From: Circinella minor
Taxonomy: Eukaryota; Mucoromycota; Mucoromycetes; Mucorales; Lichtheimiaceae
Direction of reading: 5' to 3'
NCBI GenBank assembly: GCA_016758965.1
Contig: JAEPRB010000016.1
Coordinates: forward strand, 281,667 to 345,666
DNA: 64,000 nt
The notes below the pieces were generated by a model. It was not told the origin of the DNA, made no database searches, and saw nothing but the letters and a program-made list of their open reading frames with translations. Shown one piece after another: positions 36,150-47,456 of the stretch. Position 1 is the stretch's first letter; each line of letters starts with the position of its first letter. A program made the position numbers and the translations under genes.

Positions 36150-36979
36150 TTAATGACTATATTCTTTTGCCCATAAATCAGCAAATCGAGTCATTAATCG
36201 TTGTAAATCATCAGCTCGTCTAGCACTTGCTTCTAAAACTTCTTCATGGTTGGCCTTCATTAATTCAGTATCCACAGCATCATCCACTACTGTTTCAATA
36301 CCCATTTCATTCAATACTTCTTTTTTAGCATCTTTTCCACGAGCAGTAACAACAGGATTTGTAATTAAAGAAAGTCCAAGTACTTTCATATCTGCATGAC
36401 GTGCAACAATGACTTCAGGAACAGTAGACATACCCACTACATCGGCACCAATTTGTCTTAAAAATCTTGCTTCTGAACGACTTTCATACATGGGACCTGA
36501 TGAATAAGTATAAACACCTTCATGAATATCATCCTTGGAAATATTCGTTTCAAGAGCGGCTCTAAATGCCAATTTACGTAAAGCATAAGTATAAGCATCC
36601 GAAACAGGTGGGAAACGAGGACCAAATGATTCTAAATTGGGTCCAATCAATGGGTTTTGTCCTGTCATGGCAGCTATGGATAAATGATCATTAATCACCA
36701 TCAAGTCTCCTACTTTGAAATCTGGATTCAAGGCACCACATGCATTGGTAACAACTAATGATTCAACACCTAAAAGTTTCATGATACGAACAGGAAATGT
36801 ACATTCTTGTGGAGTATAGCCTTCATATAAATGAATACGACCCACCATAAAAACTGTAGGTGTTTTTAATTCACCAAGGTAACCAAATACAAGTTTACCT
36901 GAATGACCACTCACTTTATTTTTATATATCATATATCCATAACGTTAATAAGAATAATTATAATGATAAATCCTTTCCC

Positions 36980-37021
<42 letters not shown>

Positions 37022-37263
37022 CCTTTTTTTTTGCAACCATACAATAAAATAATTATTATTATTATTTTACCTGTACTAGTAACAAAACCAGGAATGTCAC
37101 TATAATGAAATTCAACTTTGGTAGTTGGATCAATAGTATCTACAAGTCCTCCTAAACCAGAACCACAAATAATACCAAGTCGAACATTATGAAAATGTTT
37201 TGGTAATTGTTCTTTTAAAAATTCATGACACGAATTATAAGTTGCCTCGGAAACCAATACCAT
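36150..37263 (-). CDS. Purine nucleoside phosphorylase
   Basis: This cytosolic trimeric enzyme splits inosine or guanosine with phosphate into the base and ribose 1-phosphate for purine salvage. Two exons, 37071-37263 and 36150-36913, give 318 residues in frame, slightly above the usual 290-310. The phosphate-binding GSGLGG, GRIHLYEGY, NACGALNPDF, SGPMYESRSEARFLR and VGMSTVPEVIVARH blocks are all present, as is the base-site Asn in LITNPV. The intron of 157 nt contains a long (CA)n run. The start at 37263 is the first ATG in frame. The 3' end faces topoisomerase II, and the 5' end faces the GNAT gene on the other strand. Confidence 0.96.
36981..37020. repeat. (CA)20 microsatellite in the PNP intron
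   Basis: About twenty uninterrupted CA units lie within the only intron of the purine nucleoside phosphorylase gene, some 60 nt from its 5' splice site. It is probably length-variable between strains. Confidence 0.9.
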
Positions 37264-38997
37264 TTTTGTTTCTTGTGTTTTTTTTTAATAGATGGGATGA
37301 GTTTGAAGAGAGAGAGAGAGATAGAGAGAGAGATGGAAAAGAGAGAAAATAAATAAAAAGAGGGAGAGAGACAGAGAGAGTAACGTTTATGAACAAGAAA
37401 ATTATGCGTATATATAAAGTTTCCCCCCTTGGGGTGACTGTCCCTTCCAAACAACAAATATTTAAATATGTAATCTATAAAAAAAAATGTCAGGTACACA
37501 CACACGCACACACACACGCACTATGTATAGGTATAGGTTTTTTTTTATAACTTGAAAGTAAAATACCTGGTATCTTTCGAATGTTTGATAACTAAATTTG
37601 GGAGGTAAATGTTAACAGGGTCCAAATCAACTATTATAGTTTATACATAGTGTAGATGACCGTGAGTAAAAAAAAAAAAAAGTTGCATACGTATGTTCAC
37701 AAAGAAAAATAAAAAGAAGAGATCATAAAGTTTTTTTTTCTTCTTTTACATCATCTTGCATTTAATTATATAAAACGATAATCATGGTATATCTATATAT
37801 ATGGATTTAAATGTATGATGACGGATGAATTATATTATTATGACCCTTATCAATGCAAAAACGCCGAAAGTAAGGGTTTAATCTCCACTTTCCCACCTGA
37901 CACGCTTTTGTCCAAGGTACGTTTATCTTTCGTTGTATAATTTTGATTTATTTTCATAGCACTAAAAAAAAAAAGACACTAAAACATTTTTTTCTTCTAC
38001 GTACCTTAGAAAATCAGTGTCTATATAAATATTTTATATGAAGACTCATTAACTTTTCTTTACTATATATTTTATTACTTTTTATTTTCAAATAACTTGT
38101 TGCTTTTATTAAATATAAAAAGTAATTATAATCTCTCGTTTGTTCTCTGTGAAATTCATGTTTTGATGAATTTTTTTTTATATGTGAATTAAGCACGTAA
38201 CCATAGAAATATCATTCAACAAGAACATTACGTATTAGCCATTTTCTTTTACGTTAAAAGTTACCAAGTAACCGAGGAAAAAAAAGATACTACATTATTA
38301 TTCAAAACATAATAATACATCGTTTATTCCCCATTTTATGAAATTATATAAGAAAAAAAAAACATATTTTTATTATTATTAACGAACCATATATTTAAGG
38401 GATTAAGAAGAAAAAGAAAAAAAAAATTAAAAACCAATCAAGTCAAATAACTACTTTTAAAAAAACTCTCCAAAAAAAAATTAAAGGAAATTACTGCCAT
38501 GTTTGGGAATTTTTTTTTTCTTGCATTACATGTAACACGCTTTGATGAACTCAGATTCTTGAACAAAGTTATATAATATCAAATATGCAATACACGAAAG
38601 AAAACTATTTTTTTTTTTTTTTACCTTCAACCACCTCTTTTTTTTACTTATTTTCAAAAAGAAATGAAATGAAAATAGAACGGGGTAATTTAAGCAGTTT
38701 CGGATAATCTGAAAGATAAAAAAGCTTTTCGGTCGCCTAATTATCCGTTAGGCAACACGTATGCATACGTGTAGGTGTGTTATACATATAGAGGGTAAAA
38801 ATATTTTACCGGGGGGGGGCATAAAATACTTTTGCATTATATCTCCACTCTATTAACCAAAAAAAAAAAAAAAAACTTTAATCCTTTCTCTTTCCACTTT
38901 TAAATTCTTTTTTACATTTTCAAAAAAAAAAAAAGAACTTTTTATTTAAAAAAAGTTTTTCGATCTTCCCCCCACCACCAAAAAAAAAAATACCAAG
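37264..38997. other. Divergent spacer, PNP and GNAT promoters
   Basis: This 1.7 kb region holds a GA-rich stretch (37309-37380) and a CA run (37496-37520) close to the PNP start, and many A and T runs toward the GNAT gene. A CCAAT box lies at 38434-38438. No coding gene is recognised. Confidence 0.5.
37309..37380. repeat. GA-rich microsatellite-like tract
   Basis: Imperfect GA repeats on the + strand appear as CT-rich sequence in the 5' UTR or promoter of the minus-strand PNP gene. Such pyrimidine tracts upstream of the start recur in front of the topoisomerase, ALA synthase and dehydrogenase genes. Confidence 0.7.
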
Positions 38998-39969
38998 ATG
39001 GCATCTAAAGTGAATAAAGATACTAATCTTCGTAATCCCAAACTTATTTTACGAACATACCAACCTTCTGATCATGAAGCTGTGAATGCACTTTTTACAA
39101 GCACATCTTATGCACTTGTATTAGAAGGTGTACGAGCCAAATTATGGGCACCCATGACATGGGTTATATGGATTATTGGATATACAGGTTTAATGATTAT
39201 GGTGCCTCGAATATTATTAGGACCTGGTCCACGACCCGATACATGGATAGAATATTTTCTAAGTCTATTCATATCTGCTTCTTGGGCAGCGATTGGATTT
39301 GCTATTCTTTTTATGAAGACAGAACATGTTGATATGCGCGAAATGGTAGAAGAAGCCCGGCAGAATGATTTGAGCGACCCAGAAGTGTACTACTTGAACT
39401 ATGAAATCAATGAAGAAGGTGAACGAGTCAAAAAGCCCGCTTCGGAGCAACTCCCTGCTCATTTTTGGGTTCTTTTATTGGATGGTCAAATTGTTGGTAT
39501 GGCAGCATTGGCATGTTATGAGGAACGTATGATTAGTAAAAGAAAACCGACGGGTACACCTTTACAAGAATGTATTGCTCTTTTTTGTCGTCAATTACGC
39601 TTACCCGTACCCAAGTTGTGTCAACCCAAGTTATCTTATACTGTCTTTGCGGAAGCTACGGGAAACAAATTGGCGGTGTTGCAACGATGGGCGATCGATA
39701 ATGAATATCAAAGTTGTGCATTATCCACCTTGTTAATCAATCGAGTGATGTCTTATGCAAGTGAACATGGTGTTGAAGAAGTATTGGCAACAACAACTGA
39801 AATGAATATGGCAGCTGAACAGGTTTTGACAAAACGTCATGGATTTAAACAAGTGGAAAAAGAAAAGTCATTTTTAGGCAATTATCATGCTTTATTATCG
39901 TGTGATGTTAAGAAATGGATGGAAGAACACGGTGAACAATCAAAAAGTTATATTAAACGTGTTGATTAA
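38998..39969 (+). CDS. Membrane-associated GNAT N-acetyltransferase (NAT8-like)
   Basis: This is a probable acyl-CoA-dependent acetyltransferase of 323 residues encoded in a single exon; the acceptor is unknown. The start codon has a good context (accaagATGGCA). N-terminal LILRTYQPSDHEAV is the usual first strand of GNAT proteins. Two hydrophobic segments follow (about 51-75 and 89-107), an arrangement also seen in NAT8-type ER enzymes, where a membrane hairpin interrupts the fold. The core continues with HFWVLLLDGQIVGMAAL, then NEYQSCALSTLLINRVMSYA and KRHGFKQVEK at the end of the domain. The acetyl-CoA phosphate loop, normally Q/R-x-x-G-x-G/A, reads QSCALS here, so both usual Gly positions are changed and activity is uncertain. 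Confidence 0.82.
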   Translation: MASKVNKDTNLRNPKLILRTYQPSDHEAVNALFTSTSYALVLEGVRAKLWAPMTWVIWIIGYTGLMIMVPRILLGPGPRPDTWIEYFLSLFISASWAAIGFAILFMKTEHVDMREMVEEARQNDLSDPEVYYLNYEINEEGERVKKPASEQLPAHFWVLLLDGQIVGMAALACYEERMISKRKPTGTPLQECIALFCRQLRLPVPKLCQPKLSYTVFAEATGNKLAVLQRWAIDNEYQSCALSTLLINRVMSYASEHGVEEVLATTTEMNMAAEQVLTKRHGFKQVEKEKSFLGNYHALLSCDVKKWMEEHGEQSKSYIKRVD

Positions 39970-41589
39970 TTTATAAATATCATTTTTTATTATTATTATT
40001 ATTATTTATTATCATTTCCCTTGCTTTTTTTTTCATTATTAATAGTTCTTTCTTTTTTTGTAATTCTTTTTTTAAAAAAAATATTATTATTCTTTATATA
40101 TATATATAATATAAAACCATCATAATAAACGACTGAGGTTTTTTTTTTTTTTGCTTGTATTTATCAATAGGTTGAAGGAAGGATATATAATTTAGAAAAG
40201 AGTGAAAAAAAAGTAAGGGTTTCTGTATATTTATTTGAAACATTTTGTTTGAGATATCTTTATACAACAAAATATATATGCAGCATGAAAGAGAAAGATT
40301 ATTTACAATAAAGATTGTAATTCATTCCCTCCTTTTTGTATCTCGATCTGACGCTTAAATAATATCTTGTCTTCGTTCATCCTCACAACAGGACAACATT
40401 AGTATATATATCTTACTATCTTTCAAAAACCTACTTTTTATGTACAACAAAAAAAAATTCATGAAGGTTTTTGTACTGTCAAAAAAGTAATTTACAATAT
40501 CATTCCAATGTAAAAAAAAAAAAAAAAAAAAAACCTTATTCAATTTAGTATTATGGAACTCAATATTATCATAAAGATAAAATAAAGGGGTTTTTTTTTT
40601 AAAAAAAACAGAAAATTTTCATTGGTATGTTAATAAACATCTCCATAACAACACACAACAAAAATGTTAACACTTTTTTATGTTGTAACCAGGCAAGGCA
40701 AAAAATTCATGTAGTACAGGTTAACATTTGAAAAAAAAAAAAAAAAAAAAAACTTTATTCTCTCGTAATCTTTGGTGATAAGCAAAAACTAAATCATAAA
40801 AATACAAAAAGAATATGTAAATAATTCTTTTCTTGGTTGGCCAAAAAAAAAAAACTAGTAATAAAAGTGATCATTTAAATGCTAAAAAAAATGACTACGT
40901 ATTCCTTTACAAATAAAAAAAAAGTTTACTTTGGTGAAATTATGAGTATTCTAGAATATCTAAAATTCCATAATCAAAAAATCTTTGTTATTATTATTTT
41001 TAAGAAGTTTGCTATTTAGAAAAAATTGACTCGTTTTATTATGGTATAGTAATATATTTTCAATAAGTTGTATAACAAGAAGAAAAAAAAAAGTGAACTT
41101 TAGAGTATTATTATCTTTTTCTTGATGATATAAAAGATAAATGTTATATAATGCACGTGATTATAAAAATAAAGTATCAAACCCCTAATATAGGAATATA
41201 TGATATAAAAAGACAATTGCAAACTATAATTGCTTATTACTCTTTTTTTTCTTTTTTTGTTTTTTCTTTGTCTTTTAAACATATATAAAATATAAAAGCT
41301 TATAGTTTAAAGAAATACAAAAAATTCATTTTTATTGGATATAACTTTGAACAATAATAATCAACGTTTTACCGTAAAAGAATTGGGAAATAGAGGTTTT
41401 TTTTCTTTCCATGCTTTATTTTATGGTTATGGTCCCGCTATTTTTATCATTAGAAAATGGACTTTGTGTGTATGTGTGTTGTACACGTATCATTATCCTT
41501 TCTTTTTCTTTGCAAAAAGTTTATTTTATTCCCATTAACTTCTTTTCTTTTTGAAATAAAAAAGAAAATAAATAAATAGAAAAGAATAA
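39970..41589. other. Intergenic, low-complexity AT-rich
   Basis: This is 1.6 kb with many A and T runs of 10-20, including a T10A8 palindrome at 40591-40608. No supported gene or RNA is present. Confidence 0.55.
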
Positions 41590-42701
41590 ATGCTTCTTTT
41601 ACGTATACTTGCACTATTGGGTTTTGTGGCTACATTGAGTTTTGCTCAAGTAACTGAAGTAACTGATGATAATGTTGGATCATTAATTGGTAACTCAGAT
41701 GAATGGCTTCTTGAATTGTAAGTAGAAAAATAAAATAGTTTATGAAATATATATATAACAGGTGAAATTGTGTTAGTAACAATGGTAACAACGAAAACTA
41801 CAATAATACTAACACGAACACCAACGCTCAATGAAAATACGTGTGGCTATTTTTTTTTTTTTAGTTATGCTGATTGGTGTGGTTATTGTCGTAAATTTGC
41901 ACCTACCTATGAAGCAGTACAACGTGTTCTTGCGAGCAGTCCTACAAGTCATAATGTAGGTGTTGGTAAAGTCAATGTCGAAACAAGTCCCGGTTTAGCT
42001 GCTCGTTTTTTTGTCCAACGATTACCTACGATTATGCATATTAAGAATCATGAAGTACGCGTTATTCCTGCAGATCGTATGAATGATTTAGTATCTATTA
42101 TTGAAAACCAATCATGGACTGAATTACAAGCTGTTAATGGTATGACATCACCTTTTAGTGTCATGTAAGTATTTCTATTATTATTTTTTTCTTATAACTC
42201 GGATGTGTCATATGAGATATTTTAATACGATTATAAAAAAAACAGAAAGAGGAAGAAAGGAAAATATATTAATATATGGAGTTATGGATTTCTGTTTGTA
42301 AAACTGTGAAAGTGGGGGGAGGAATGGGATGGGATGTTCTTATATAAATTTTCTTACAATAGAAGTATAAATAACTCATATATTATATCTATAGCGGTAC
42401 CATGGTAGCCTGTACTGGAAAGATGGTAAAATGGGCATCTAGTATGTCTAATGTGACTATTTGTTTATTAATGGTCGCATTACTTGGTATGGTGGTTATT
42501 TTCCCTGTCTATTTTCCTACGACAGCTGATTTGGAGAAACAAGAAGAAGAAGCAAGATTATTGGAACAAGAAAAGGTACAACAAATTGAAGATAAAAAGA
42601 AAGATGATAAAAATACATTGGATGATGGTAAATCAACTGCACCCAAGCCAGAATCATCGGAATCAACAACGAAGCAGCGTCGATCAAAGCATATTGATTA
42701 A
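41590..42701 (+). CDS. ER transmembrane thioredoxin-domain protein (TMX-like)
   Basis: This is a type I membrane oxidoreductase of the protein disulfide isomerase family, expected in the ER. Three exons, 41590-41717, 41865-42164 and 42395-42701, give 244 residues in frame. A signal peptide (about 1-19, ending SFAQ) leads to a thioredoxin domain with DEWLLEFYADWCGYCRKF across the first splice; the active site is Cys48-Gly-Tyr-Cys51, and the cis-Pro is in RLPTIMHI. One transmembrane helix follows (about 160-180, ICLLMVALLGMVVIFPVYF), then an acidic and basic cytosolic tail ending SKHID. The CGYC site resembles PDI more than the CPAC of human TMX1. The role is probably folding or redox signalling of membrane proteins. 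Confidence 0.92.
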
Positions 42702-43128
42702 ATATATATATATATACCTATATGTATATTTACATTAAACAAATAATAATCATAATTATAATAATACTTTACATGTACAAAAAAAATATAATATAGCAAA
42801 ATAACAAAGTTTCTACAATCAATTAATAAAAAAAAATTAAATGGAAGAATAAAAAAAAAAGAATAATGAAGAGGACTATGAATTAATAACCCCATTAACA
42901 CAAGTTTTTTTTTTTTTTGTTTGGCTCTTTTGGCTTAAATCCGAACGAATCGTTGTTTTTAAACTATTAAATGTGCCTGAGATGTGGGGAAGCAAATGTA
43001 GGTGGATTCGACTATCATGACGTAATGGTGTCAAAACCTAAAAATCCTAACATTTTCCCAGATGTGGTGGACCACATCGGACCAAACAAGGCTCGGTCAA
43101 ATATCCAGAATTTTAGTTACGAATTTCT
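42702..43128. other. Intergenic, TMX 3' end
   Basis: This AT-rich 3' region leads into a less AT-rich block from about 42960. A perfect 8-bp inverted repeat with 2-nt spacer (GATGTGGT, gg, ACCACATC) lies at 43061-43078. No gene is seen. Confidence 0.5.
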
Positions 43129-43246
43129 GAGGTAAACTTTTACAAGGAAACTTTTACAGGGAAACCTTTGCAGCGAAACTTTCTGAGGGAAGTTTTTTGA
43201 GGGAAACTTTTTGAGGGAAATGTTTTGAGGGAAAGTGTCTGAGGGC
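43129..43246. repeat. Minisatellite with unit near GAGGGAAACTTTTT
   Basis: Eight or so diverged units of 14-16 nt follow one another head to tail, each a variant of GAGGGAAACTTTTT. Later units (from about 43185) are more alike than earlier ones, suggesting growth at that end. It borders the decayed element to its right. Confidence 0.8.
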
Positions 43247-43559
43247 ACCTATTCATAAGAAGAACTCAGCTTCAGAAAACTGATAAATAAGTGCGGTTGT
43301 GCCAGTATAAAGAAGTGACTGCAACTGCACTCAGAAAACCACAATCAGGGCTTTTAATAATATAAGAGTCAGATGTAGTGGTAATACGTAAAAACCATAA
43401 TAAATCTTATTATTGACTCATCTTAACAATTTAAAATTATGCTATTTACTCATACAGCTGCTTCTTTTAAGTGTAAATGTTCTGTATATTATGAAGCCCA
43501 AATGTCTGGCCATGTTAAAAGACGAATAGGAAAGTAAAGAAAGCCTGCTGATTAATCAG

Positions 43560-44307
43560 ACAAATACATGTTGGCTGACATCATTCCCATTAAATCGGTG
43601 TCAGCAATGAACAGTAGATCGCATGCAAGTAGCAGTGCTAGAGATCTACTAACAGCCACTTCTTCTGCCATTGTGTGGGGTAGTCTTCTTCCTTCTTTAG
43701 TGGAAGCCTATATATTTAGTAAGAATAGAAATCTGCGAAAGGCTAACGCGAATGACTTTGAGATCAAGCATTAGAGACTGAACTGCTTGAAACGTCTGAA
43801 TTAAATCAACAACAAGGGGAGTGGGACACGCCTTTGTGCAGCTGTCCTCAGATTCCAAGATTATTTCCAGAAAGGTATGACCCTTTTCATGATGGTTTGA
43901 TAACCAAGACCAATACCTTGCGAAAACACGCCACAACAATCTCTAGTAAGAAAGTCAGGAGGATGAATGTTACTCCCAGTCACATTATAGAACACACTAT
44001 AATGTTCTGAACCTTGTCGATAAAGAGTAGTACTAGAAGATAGTGGGGTGGTTAAACCTAATGAATCTTGAAATCCAGGATCCCTTCCTCTTGTAGCTAT
44101 AGAAGTCTGATGTAAAGTGGTATTATTCAGACCCTTAGTCACTTGAGCATAAGAATGAAAAGTTATGTTAGAACCAGAATGGTTTTTTGGTAGAGAAGAA
44201 GGTGGGGTGGCATTGACTCATAAAGTATCAGTTGAAGAAGAGTTTTGTCCCATATTACTAGGGTCACCTAAAAAGGTGGTTTTCTGAGCAACAAGTAAAA
44301 GAGCCAT
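43560..44307 (-). pseudogene. Decayed gag- or ORF1-like remnant, minus strand
   Basis: An open frame from ATG at 44307 runs through one in-frame stop (about 44219) and continues to a stop near 43858, then further fragments continue in other frames to about 43700. The readable protein is Ser/Thr/Pro/Asn-rich and contains the block HSYAQVTKGLNN followed by HYSVFYNVTGSNIHPPDFL. The S-Y-A-x-V-T run before a folded segment resembles the start of gag or LINE ORF1 proteins of fungi. I do not recognise a definite family, and the stops and frameshifts point to an inactive remnant. Its start lies only 10 bp from the plus-strand ORF at 44317. Confidence 0.35.
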
Positions 44308-44316
44308 ACAACTAAA

Positions 44317-45113
44317 ATGTTGCCAAAGCAAAGACTGAGAATGTGGTATGACCCACCCAATCAATTTCTTAGCTTTAATGGCTCAAGGGAATACCACCCT
44401 AATAATAATAATATATTTTACATAGCTAGCATAGAAAGATATAATGAAATAGAGTTACAAACAAATTTTATATATATAAGAAAAATAAAGCGTGGCATGG
44501 AAAGCCTGGTACTACATTCTCAGTCTTCGCTTTGGCAACATTTTGGTTTACACCATAATGAAAATGGTATAATTACTTACCAAACCTTGGACGCTGATGA
44601 TTTTATTCTGTCTCTCTTATATCCCGAAAAGAAAGAAAGAAAAATTATAAAATCAAGTCTATATTTTTGATTTGGTACAAGAGTTGGTCTCCAACCCATT
44701 TATTAAAGCAACAAATTGATCAAGGTTTAGAAAAATTCTAGACAACATTTGGCAAGAAGAGTTGCCATTCGCCTCTCTTCGATGTTGGCTGTTTTGCCAA
44801 CAGAATTTTGAAACGTCAAGGATTTATTAGAAAATATTTACGTTTACAAGTACACGATGCGTATATTACTGACGACCAACATTTACACACTTTAATTAAC
44901 ACTCATTATAATGCCATGGTAAAAACCGGTCTTCCAGCTTCTTATTGCTGCACAGGATGTTCCTATTTGAGAGCACGGGAAGATGTTATGCCCCATTTTT
45001 ACCCACCAATAAATTTTTTACGTATTATTTCCTCATGTATTATATTCGTTGAGATTTTCTCAATGAATAAATCTATTTCATCAAAGATATGTCTTTTTCT
45101 TTTTATTTTATAG
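44317..45113 (+). pseudogene. Decayed ORFs, possibly end of a non-LTR element
   Basis: Two frame-broken pieces, 44317-44670 and about 44680-45113, read as one degenerate protein. It ends with a Cys-rich block, SYCCTGCSYLRAREDVMPHF, whose C-x2-C...E-D-x...H-F pattern resembles the zinc motif after the reverse transcriptase of fungal LINEs. No catalytic reverse transcriptase block is present. Base composition is less AT-rich than the adjoining spacer. It could equally be a decayed host gene. Confidence 0.3.
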
Positions 45114-46474
45114 TAACAATTTCACCCATTGTGTGAATTCTCTTCACTTGTATTTTTAGTATAATAAATAACCCCTTCAATCTAGTTTTCAAAGAACTTC
45201 AGTTCGCACAATTCACTTTAATCCCAATTTTTCTACGTATTTTATTATTATCAATATCTTCTCCTCAAATTGAATTCAATAAATAAACAAAGTTATTATT
45301 ATCATTCTTATTATTTTGATCAATTGAGAAATTATCCTTTATTATCATTATTAGTGGTTTCGGCATATAAAGACCGAAAACGTGAATCCCCATTTTATAA
45401 GCATTATAATTTTAGTGATACAAACAGACATAACATCTTCTATTAAAATATACTAATTTCTGTTATCCAAGAACTTTTTACTTCCTTAACCCCTACATAA
45501 TTTTCTTTTCAACGTTACTCCGAGGGTCTTGCTACCAACGAAACATAACAAGGTAACTATTCTTAAAAAAAAAAAAAAAAAAGGCAAAGACATTGATAAA
45601 TTTAAATAAAACAAGAATATGATACGTATATAATTTTTTAATACTTTTCTGATTTAATTATGCACATCACAAATTATATAACATAATAAAGAAATAGTAA
45701 ATTTTTCCTAGTAGGTATATTACGTACTAGAACCTTTCAAAATTTAAAATAACTGTGCCTATATTTTTTTTTTTTGAACACGATGTCCCCTTATTTGCAA
45801 TAATCATAATTTTTACAATAAAGGCAAATGCAGATACCATTATAAATCAAAGTAGCACTCTACTCTAATGTCATTAAAACGACAAACAAACAAAATCCAC
45901 ACGATCCGTATTTGTTCATGAGCAGCTCTTGTAGTTTTTTAACCCTCATTACATAAATGTGATATGAAAATTTAAACTTTATAAAAAAAATTTTGAGTTC
46001 TACGTACGACTTGTACTTTTATACTTTTTGAAGAAATTGAAAATGATTCGTTGATAGCCATGGTCTCTGAGAATTTTTATTGTTTTGCTGAAAATGAAAG
46101 TAAGGTTGGTGAAGAGGAGTCCACTTTCTTCTAAATGAAAAATTCAATACAGTATTTCCCAATGGTGCTTATATTAGATTGTCGATTATTTTTATAAAGC
46201 TTAAAAATTTCGTTGATGACTTTTTTTTTTTTTCGATTTCTTTAGTGCCACTTGAAGACAACCCAAGCCATTTTCTACTATACATTCTTACACAATCTTC
46301 CTTTTTTGTCAGCTAATTACAACATAGTATCAGTGATACTTGAGAATCATCCGGGGAGTGGAACAATCGAGCACGGTCAAAGGTGAATCATTTAGATGAG
46401 GCACATCTATAAAATCAGGAGATAAAATGTATAAGTTGGAGATGCCTACTATATAAAAAAAAAAATACAATTTA
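45114..46474. other. Intergenic region without recognised genes
   Basis: This is AT-rich DNA with dispersed A and T runs. A small TTTCGG/CCGAAA inverted repeat lies near 45357-45380. I see nothing else. Confidence 0.5.
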
Positions 46475-46498
46475 CAGACAATCCCCGTTAATTTCATA
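46475..46498 (+). repeat. Left 24-bp terminal inverted repeat
   Basis: This is the exact reverse complement of 47094-47117. A perfect 24-bp match at 643 bp distance in a 64-kb window is very unlikely by chance, even with AT-rich composition, because the core CAATCCCCG is GC-containing. Confidence 0.85.
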
Positions 46499-47093
46499 TC
46501 CGTTAATTTTCACACCTCATTAACTTCACCAAAAATCAAGGAATGGTCAAAATAACATTAAAATCCACTTTTTATTTCACTTTGATAGCACCGCGAGAGA
46601 CATTGAATCCTTAACGGATATAATAAAAAAATATATATATTTATGTAATAAATAGAAGGATTGTAATTAAACTAGTATACAGGGTATGGACTCTCCAACG
46701 TTAAATTTGGTTACTGTCATCTTGTTTTGGTATGTATAGAGCAAAAATTATAGAGAGATTGGGAAAAAAAAAAAAAAGGAAAAAATGGATTTATATAAAA
46801 AATAAATTATCTCTGCACCTCTTGAGACTATATATAGCTTTTTTTTTTTTTTTTTTTTTTTCAAAAAAAAAAAAGTTATAGATGTGCTCAAATAAGAAAA
46901 AGAAATAGTTACAAAGACGCATTGAGATCAAGTACATAAGAAATAATTAATACATGTTTTGATACATTAAAAAAAAGATATACAGTAGTGAGCTGAAGTA
47001 TTTAATATATGCACATTCTTGAAAAAAGAAAATTCGTAATTTCTGTCAATTTTCACACCCTCTTATTTTCACAAAAAAAAAAAAAAATGTCCC

Positions 47094-47117
47094 TATGAAA
47101 TTAACGGGGATTGTCTG
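47094..47117 (-). repeat. Right 24-bp terminal inverted repeat
   Basis: This is the exact reverse complement of 46475-46498. It ends GGGGATTGTCTG on the + strand and is followed by GTAG rather than TA. Confidence 0.85.
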
Positions 47118-47456
47118 GTAGATCATGATGAATATATAATACGTACGTATACGTCTTTTAAGATGCTTTTACTTGTTAGAGATAATTATTATTCCCAGAG
47201 GTAACTAAATTTTATAAAGATATATTTGTCTAAAGTAAAAGATAACTACTAATGTATATAAAAAATATATTTATTTTATTTATATAAAGAATTAAATGTG
47301 GTTTTCTAAATATAGAGTACGTATGGTTGGCACCGATGCATTCTAGTTAGAAATCCAGATGTACGACACAGATAATAAGTTGAAGGCGACTCAAAATGAG
47401 TGCCCACCTGTCTTAGCTGATCTAAAATATTATAATTTGTCACAGCTTTAGCATCT

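Larger units (their letters stand above)
46475..47117. mobile_element. Non-autonomous inverted-repeat element (MITE-like), 643 bp
   Basis: Perfect 24-bp terminal inverted repeats lie at 46475-46498 and 47094-47117; each begins CAGACAATCCCCGTTAA going inward. The 643-bp interior has no coding capacity and contains long A and T runs. Just inside each end is a related direct motif, AATTTTCACACC, followed by a second TTTTCAC-like block. The CAG start and subterminal repeats resemble pogo/Tigger-type elements of the Tc1/mariner superfamily. The expected TA target duplication is present on the left (TTTA) but not cleanly on the right (GTAG), so the copy is old or the group is wrong. Confidence 0.72.

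Noticed and set aside
43129..43246. CRISPR-like repeat array
   Set aside because: Units are contiguous, 14-16 nt, diverged and without unique spacers, and the genome is eukaryotic.
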